The notes under the pieces: model-generated
The model's database searches: none
Told to the model about the DNA's origin: nothing
The model's input: the letters and a program-made list of their open reading frames with translations, nothing else
Assembly: GCF_014897585.1 (NCBI RefSeq)
Contig: NZ_JABUXW010000034.1
Span: 1 to 36,563, forward strand
Source: Brachybacterium tyrofermentans
GTDB taxonomy: Bacteria > Actinomycetota > Actinomycetes > Actinomycetales > Dermabacteraceae
Reading direction: 5' to 3'
DNA length: 36,563 bases
Part shown: piece by piece, positions 32,681 through 36,563 of the stretch
How the letters are laid out: every line of letters begins with the position of its first letter
How positions within the stretch are numbered: position 1 is the first letter of the stretch
Made by a program: the position numbers and the translations under genes

Positions 32681-33523
32681 ATGAGAATCGCACTGACAGG
32701 TGGCTCGGGAAAGCTCGGACGAACGGTGCTCCGCCACCTTCGCGACCAGGGACACCTGGTGATCAACCTCGACCAGGCCGGCGAACGGGGCACGGGCTTC
32801 GTGCGGATCGATCTGCGCGACGCCGGGCAGGTGCTCGATGCGCTCACCGGCATCGACGAGCAGGCGCCCGACGGGTTCGACGCGGTGGTGCATCTCAGTG
32901 CGATCCCGGCCCCTGGGCTGTCCACGAACACAGCCACCTTCCAGAACAACATGATCAGCACGTACAACGTGTTCAACGCGGCGATCAAGGCGGGCATCAC
33001 GAACATCGTGACCGCGTCGAGCGAGACGGTGCTCGGCCTGCCGTTCGACACCCCGCCCCCGTACATCCCGGTCGACGAGGACTACCCGGCGCGCCCGGAA
33101 TCCACCTACTCCCTCTCCAAGCACCTCGAGGAGCAGATGGCGATCGAGCTGACCCGGTGGCATCCGGAGCTGAAGATCATCGCGCTGCGCTTCTCGAACG
33201 TCATGGACGAGGCGGACTACGCCGAGTTCGAGACCTTCGACGCTGACGCGAGCGCGCGCAAGTGGAACCTCTGGGGCTACATCGACGGGCGCGACGGCGC
33301 CGAGGCCGTGCGTCTCGCTCTCGAGCACCAGGCCACCGGCTTCGACCGCTTCATCATCGCTGCCGCGGACACGGTGATGTCCCGCGACAACGCCGAGCTC
33401 GTCGCCGAGGTGTTCCCGGACGTCCCGGTGCACGGCGACATCGCCGGTCACGGCACGCTGCTCTCGATCGACAAGGCGCGCAGAGTCCTCGGCTTCGATC
33501 CGAAGCACACCTGGCGCCGCTAG
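32681..33523 (+). CDS. NAD(P)-dependent epimerase/dehydratase (extended SDR)
   Basis: The 280-residue Rossmann enzyme has the cofactor loop TGGSGKLG (residues 6-13), a DAVVHLSAIPAPG strand, the catalytic Tyr and Lys in STYSLSK and ALRFSNVM, all usual for atypical extended SDRs. The EAVRLALEHQATGFDRFIIAAADTVM stretch at the C-terminal side is common in uronate-dehydrogenase-like and sugar-epimerase-like members. Substrate is unassigned; a nucleotide sugar or free uronate is possible. The ATG at 32681 starts directly at the first beta strand; a non-ATG start at 32666 is less likely. Its stop overlaps the stop of the convergent gene through the shared CTAG. Confidence 0.85.
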   Translation: MRIALTGGSGKLGRTVLRHLRDQGHLVINLDQAGERGTGFVRIDLRDAGQVLDALTGIDEQAPDGFDAVVHLSAIPAPGLSTNTATFQNNMISTYNVFNAAIKAGITNIVTASSETVLGLPFDTPPPYIPVDEDYPARPESTYSLSKHLEEQMAIELTRWHPELKIIALRFSNVMDEADYAEFETFDADASARKWNLWGYIDGRDGAEAVRLALEHQATGFDRFIIAAADTVMSRDNAELVAEVFPDVPVHGDIAGHGTLLSIDKARRVLGFDPKHTWRR

Positions 33524-34527
33524 AGGCGTTCGAGGTCGGCGGCCAGTTCGGCACGCTGCACGGCACGGCGTTCTCGCAGCACAGCTACCGCGCCGCGCAT
33601 CATCACGGGGGCTCGGAAGGTCATCAGCGATCGGTGATCCCGGTAGTCCCCGGGGTTTCCGTAGTTCCCGTCGTCCCAGCGGTCCCTGTAGTCCTCGTCG
33701 GGTGCGCGTCCGCTGTGCGACGGGGCGACCAGCAATCCCTTGCTGTCCAGCGCGCTCATGGCTCTGGAGACGTGGCCGAGCTCCCGCAGCTTCCCCTCGG
33801 CGACATGCCCCGTGGCACGGTCGATCGGCACGTGGTGGATGTGCGGTTGGCGGATCAGAGCCGCCAGGAAATCCACGGTCTCGGAGCAGTGGATGAGCCG
33901 GTCGTCCGGAGGGATCACCGGCAGCGTCAGGCCGTCTGTCCCGCTCGCCACCAGGAGAGCGTCGAAGCCGTCGTCGGGCGGGCTGCTCCCCCACCAGGAG
34001 GTCGCTCCCCCGACGTCGACCGTGTCGAGGACGGCGGCGAGCAGTTGACGAGCGTCGTCGAGGGCCTCCTCCGTGGCATCGTCGCGCTCGTCGCCGACCA
34101 GCACCTTGCCTGATGGGCGCACCCGCCCTTCCTCGCGCAGGAGCCACCCAAGGCGGGTCAGGACGTCCCACGCCAGTTCGACACCCGTGCCTCCTCCGTA
34201 CGGACCCCATCGCCTTCCCGTCGGCTCTTCGGCGCACCGCTCCTCGACTCGTCGACGATCGACGGCGTACAGCTTCCCCTGCCTGGTGAGCCGCATCCCG
34301 TCCCCGATGGCGTCCAGCAGGTGACGCACCGTGCGGGTGAAGGGCAGGTGGGAGAACTCCGCCCTCATCGCTGCCCGACCAGCCCGGTCCGTGGGTTCGT
34401 CGGCCGGAACACACGCATCGCCGAGATACCAGGGAGCCGACCGGGTACCCGGGTCAGCACGGTCGTCGGTGAGATCGCCGTCGTCGAAGAGGTCGGCGCT
34501 GGGCAGGTACGAGTCATCGGTGGTCAT
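33520..34527 (-). CDS. Hypothetical protein of 335 residues
   Basis: The protein is not recognised. The N-terminal 35 residues are acidic and unordered. Next, FTRTVRHLLDAIGDGMRLTRQGKLYAVDRRR and VELAWDVLTRLGWLLREEGRVRPSGKVLVGDE look like winged-helix segments, and the central part has helices and an LRELGHVSRAMSALDSKGLLVAPSHSG segment that also looks like a winged helix. An odd Asp/Tyr/Gly/Arg-rich run (DYRDRWDDGNYGNPGDYRDH) lies near residue 295. A nucleic-acid-binding role is an inference from these segments. The ATG at 34527 starts a protein-like frame; the same frame remains open to 34665 without clear homology. The gene converges on the epimerase with a 4-bp overlap and diverges from the C69 peptidase over 192 bp. 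Confidence 0.65.
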   Translation of the reverse strand: MTTDDSYLPSADLFDDGDLTDDRADPGTRSAPWYLGDACVPADEPTDRAGRAAMRAEFSHLPFTRTVRHLLDAIGDGMRLTRQGKLYAVDRRRVEERCAEEPTGRRWGPYGGGTGVELAWDVLTRLGWLLREEGRVRPSGKVLVGDERDDATEEALDDARQLLAAVLDTVDVGGATSWWGSSPPDDGFDALLVASGTDGLTLPVIPPDDRLIHCSETVDFLAALIRQPHIHHVPIDRATGHVAEGKLRELGHVSRAMSALDSKGLLVAPSHSGRAPDEDYRDRWDDGNYGNPGDYRDHRSLMTFRAPVMMRGAVAVLRERRAVQRAELAADLERL

Positions 34528-34719
34528 GCCTCGACAGTGGAGGAGACGCAATCCGTGCGCCACGGCAGGGCATCGGCTGTGGACGACGGGCCCCTGTGGA
34601 GGAGACGTCGTCCGCGACCGCGGTGTGAAGGCCCCGACCGGAAGAGGACTACCGTGGCAGGGCACGCGATCCCGCTCTCCCGGGATCGCCCAGATGTCAC
34701 ACGGCCGAGGAGGTCACAG

Positions 34720-36330
34720 GTGGGTTGCACAACGCTTCTGGTGGGCCGGAAGGCGAGCGCCGACGGGTCGCCTCTCGTCGCCCGCACCGAGGATTCCTCG
34801 AACGGCTCCTTCGATCCCAAGCGGGTCGTGGTGGTCCCTCCGGAGGACCAGCCGTGCGTCTACACCAGCGTCCTCAGCCGCCTGCAGATCGAGCTGCCGG
34901 AGAACCCGCTGCGCTACACCTCGGTGCCCAATGCCCTGCCCGGCGAAGGACTCTGGGGCTCGGCCGGGATCAATGCGGTGAACGTCGGGATGAGCGCGAC
35001 GGAGACCCTGACCAGCAATCCACGGGTGCTCGGCGCGGATCCGCTCGTCGAGCTCGTCCCCGAGTCGGGCACTCCCGGCACGCCGGACCATCGGCCTGAG
35101 CGGCCCGGCGGGATCGGCGAGGAGGACATGCTGACCCTGGTCCTGCCCTACATCCGCAGCGCACGGGAGGGCGTGGAGCGTCTGGGGGCGCTGCTCGCCG
35201 AGCACGGCACCTACGAGATGAACGGGATCGCGTTCTCCGACGTGGCGGACATCTGGTGGCTGGAGACCGTGGGCGGGCACCACTGGATCGCGAAGCGGAT
35301 CCCGGAGGACCACTACGTGACGATGCCCAACCAGCTGGGCATCGACTCCTTCGATCTCGATGATGCGGAAGGAGAGGGCAGGGATCACCTCGCGAGCCCG
35401 GATCTGCGGGCGTTCCTCGAGGAGCATGATCTGGACCTCACGCTGCGCCCCGCCTCGAGCACCGGTTTCGGTGCGGCCCCGTCGAGCGCCGGCGGGAGCG
35501 TCATCAACCCGCGCGAGGCCTTCGGCTCCCACACGGATTCCGACCACGTCTACAACACGCCCCGCGCCTGGTACATGCAGCGCACCTTGAACCCCACGAG
35601 CGAGGACTGGGACGGCCCCGGACCGGGGAACCGGCCGGACTCCGATGACCTGGCGTGGAGCCGCAGGCCGGAGCGGAAACTGACGATCGAGGACGTCAAG
35701 GACGTGCTCAGCTCGCATTACCAGGGCACGCCGTTCGATCCGTACTCCGCGCACGGCAACGAGGCCCAGCGGCGCGCGTTCCGCCCGATCGGCATCAACC
35801 GGCACAACGCCCTGGCGATCCTCCAGATCCGTCCCGACCGTCCGGAATCCTCCCGGGCGCTGCAGTGGATCGCGTACGCCTCGAACCCGTTCACCACGCT
35901 GATCCCGATGTTCACGAACGTCGACGAAGCCCCGGAGTACCTGGCGACCACGACCGCGCAGGTCAGCACCGACAGCTTCTACTGGACCTCCCGCCTGCTC
36001 GCGACCCTGGCAGATGCCCACTTTGCCGACGCCATCCCGCTCATCGAGCGCTACCAGCAGACGACCCTCGCACTCGGGCATGCCGCGGTGCATGCGGCCG
36101 ACGGGGCGGTCTCCCAGCCCTCGCACCCCTCAGTGCCCGACGGGTCCTCAGCGGCCGGCGGAGGCTCTGCAGGTGACGGGGCCGCTGGGCAGGCCGTCCC
36201 GGCGCTGCTCGCCGAGGCCAACACCGCCGTCGCCGAGCAGATCCGCGCAGAGACCGATCAGGTCCTCGCCGCGGTGCTGCACACGACGAGCAACCTCATG
36301 ACGAACCGGTTCTCCCGCTCGGACGGCTGA
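34720..36330 (+). CDS. Peptidase family C69 dipeptidase (PepD type)
   Basis: The 536-residue N-terminal-nucleophile hydrolase would cleave dipeptides in the cytoplasm. The family start CTTLLVGRKASADGSPLVARTED appears at residue 3, so after trimming of Met-Gly the C3 becomes the N-terminal nucleophile. IADIWWLET-like and HHWIAKRIPEDHYVTMPNQLGID segments, and INRHNALAILQIRP near residue 375, belong to the C69 barrel. I chose the GTG at 34720, preceded by a GAGGAGG ribosome site 7 bp upstream; the long open frame to 34321 runs antisense through the neighbouring gene and lacks homology. A Gly/Ser-rich loop (about residues 470-490) precedes the last helix. The length is near the family's upper usual size. 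Confidence 0.88.
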   Translation: MGCTTLLVGRKASADGSPLVARTEDSSNGSFDPKRVVVVPPEDQPCVYTSVLSRLQIELPENPLRYTSVPNALPGEGLWGSAGINAVNVGMSATETLTSNPRVLGADPLVELVPESGTPGTPDHRPERPGGIGEEDMLTLVLPYIRSAREGVERLGALLAEHGTYEMNGIAFSDVADIWWLETVGGHHWIAKRIPEDHYVTMPNQLGIDSFDLDDAEGEGRDHLASPDLRAFLEEHDLDLTLRPASSTGFGAAPSSAGGSVINPREAFGSHTDSDHVYNTPRAWYMQRTLNPTSEDWDGPGPGNRPDSDDLAWSRRPERKLTIEDVKDVLSSHYQGTPFDPYSAHGNEAQRRAFRPIGINRHNALAILQIRPDRPESSRALQWIAYASNPFTTLIPMFTNVDEAPEYLATTTAQVSTDSFYWTSRLLATLADAHFADAIPLIERYQQTTLALGHAAVHAADGAVSQPSHPSVPDGSSAAGGGSAGDGAAGQAVPALLAEANTAVAEQIRAETDQVLAAVLHTTSNLMTNRFSRSDG

Positions 36331-36563
36331 GGCCGGCGCGCGAGGATCGGACGATGTCGGCCCCTACACGCGGGACATTCCGATCCTGAGTTGGGTCAGG
36401 GGACCGGATAAGTGGAGGTCGTGCCCGATTCACCACCACCTTCCGCTGTCCACATCCCTAGGAATGCTTGACGCTCCGCCATTACTCTGGACGCATGTCG
36501 TCCTTTAGCCTCGATGTTTCATCGGGGTTGTGAGCGGGGGCGACCGGCGTCGTTGCCGGTGTT
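36331..36563. other. Unassigned 3' end of window
   Basis: The last 233 bp hold no gene I can support. The GC content falls around 36450-36530 (ATTACTCTGG, CCTTTAGCC, ATGTTTCATC), which looks like a promoter for a gene starting beyond the window or the border of an inserted element. A short frame from the ATG at 36495 ends after 12 codons, and another from 36514 runs open to the window edge; neither can be judged from so few codons. Confidence 0.4.

Noticed and set aside
34321..34719. N-terminal extension of the C69 peptidase to 34321
   Set aside because: The extension is antisense to the neighbouring gene, lacks homology and would bury the N-terminal nucleophile; the GTG at 34720 has a good ribosome site and places Cys at residue 3.
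36331..36563. Possible insertion-sequence end at the right edge
   Set aside because: A drop in GC and a short ATG frame hint at an element border, but no terminal repeat or transposase residues can be seen before the window ends.

Overview
The window is very GC-rich, densely coded DNA with actinobacterial hallmarks: GTG and TTG starts, short or absent leaders, and GntR, AraC and LysR regulators. Protein sequences and gene mix suggest a member of the Micrococcales, perhaps Brachybacterium or a relative in Dermabacteraceae. That genus call is inference; no rRNA or marker gene is present.

Layout. (a) 1-6.5 kb is a rearranged accessory stretch. It holds the 3' part of an IS630-type transposase, a SWIM zinc-finger protein, a divergent LysE-type exporter / LysR regulator pair, the frameshifted 3' remnant of a phosphotriesterase-family gene followed by an intact ribokinase, a MntA-type nucleotidyltransferase antitoxin with only the first 42 codons of its HepT partner, and a second, larger SWIM protein. 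(b) 6.5-13.4 kb holds a carboxylesterase, a cytochrome P450 with its [3Fe-4S] ferredoxin divergent from an AraC regulator, a CvpA-like membrane protein, a bacterial PH-domain gene broken by one in-frame stop codon, and a membrane-anchored endonuclease/exonuclease/phosphatase protein. (c) 13.9-26.4 kb is a catabolic locus for an alpha-GlcNAc-containing, probably sulfated glycan. One arm runs leftward (GntR/UTRA regulator, lipoprotein sugar-binding protein, two permeases). The other runs rightward (BadF-type N-acetylhexosamine kinase, SIS-domain protein, GH89 alpha-N-acetylglucosaminidase, sulfatase, secreted metallophosphoesterase with a PQQ-type propeller). (d) 26.5-29.7 kb holds an SDR, a DUF2277 protein, a GH29 alpha-L-fucosidase and a small hypothetical protein. 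(e) 29.9-31.1 kb is an excisionase-type antitoxin / PIN toxin pair. (f) 31.3-36.3 kb holds an MFS exporter, an epimerase-like extended SDR, an unrecognised protein and a C69 dipeptidase.

How it may work. The binding protein and permeases would import a short oligosaccharide; no ATPase is encoded here, so a shared MsiK-like ATPase is likely. GH89, the sulfatase and the fucosidase all lack signal peptides, so desulfation and trimming would be cytoplasmic. The kinase would phosphorylate released GlcNAc. The region between the two arms contains three GTGGTC(T/C) motifs resembling half-sites of the DasR/NagR class, probably the operators of the GntR protein. No NagA, NagB or formylglycine-generating enzyme is in the window.

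Short tandem repeats are unusually common around these genes (7-bp x6 before the sulfatase, 6-bp x9 inside GH89, 12-bp arrays in a permease and before the SDR).
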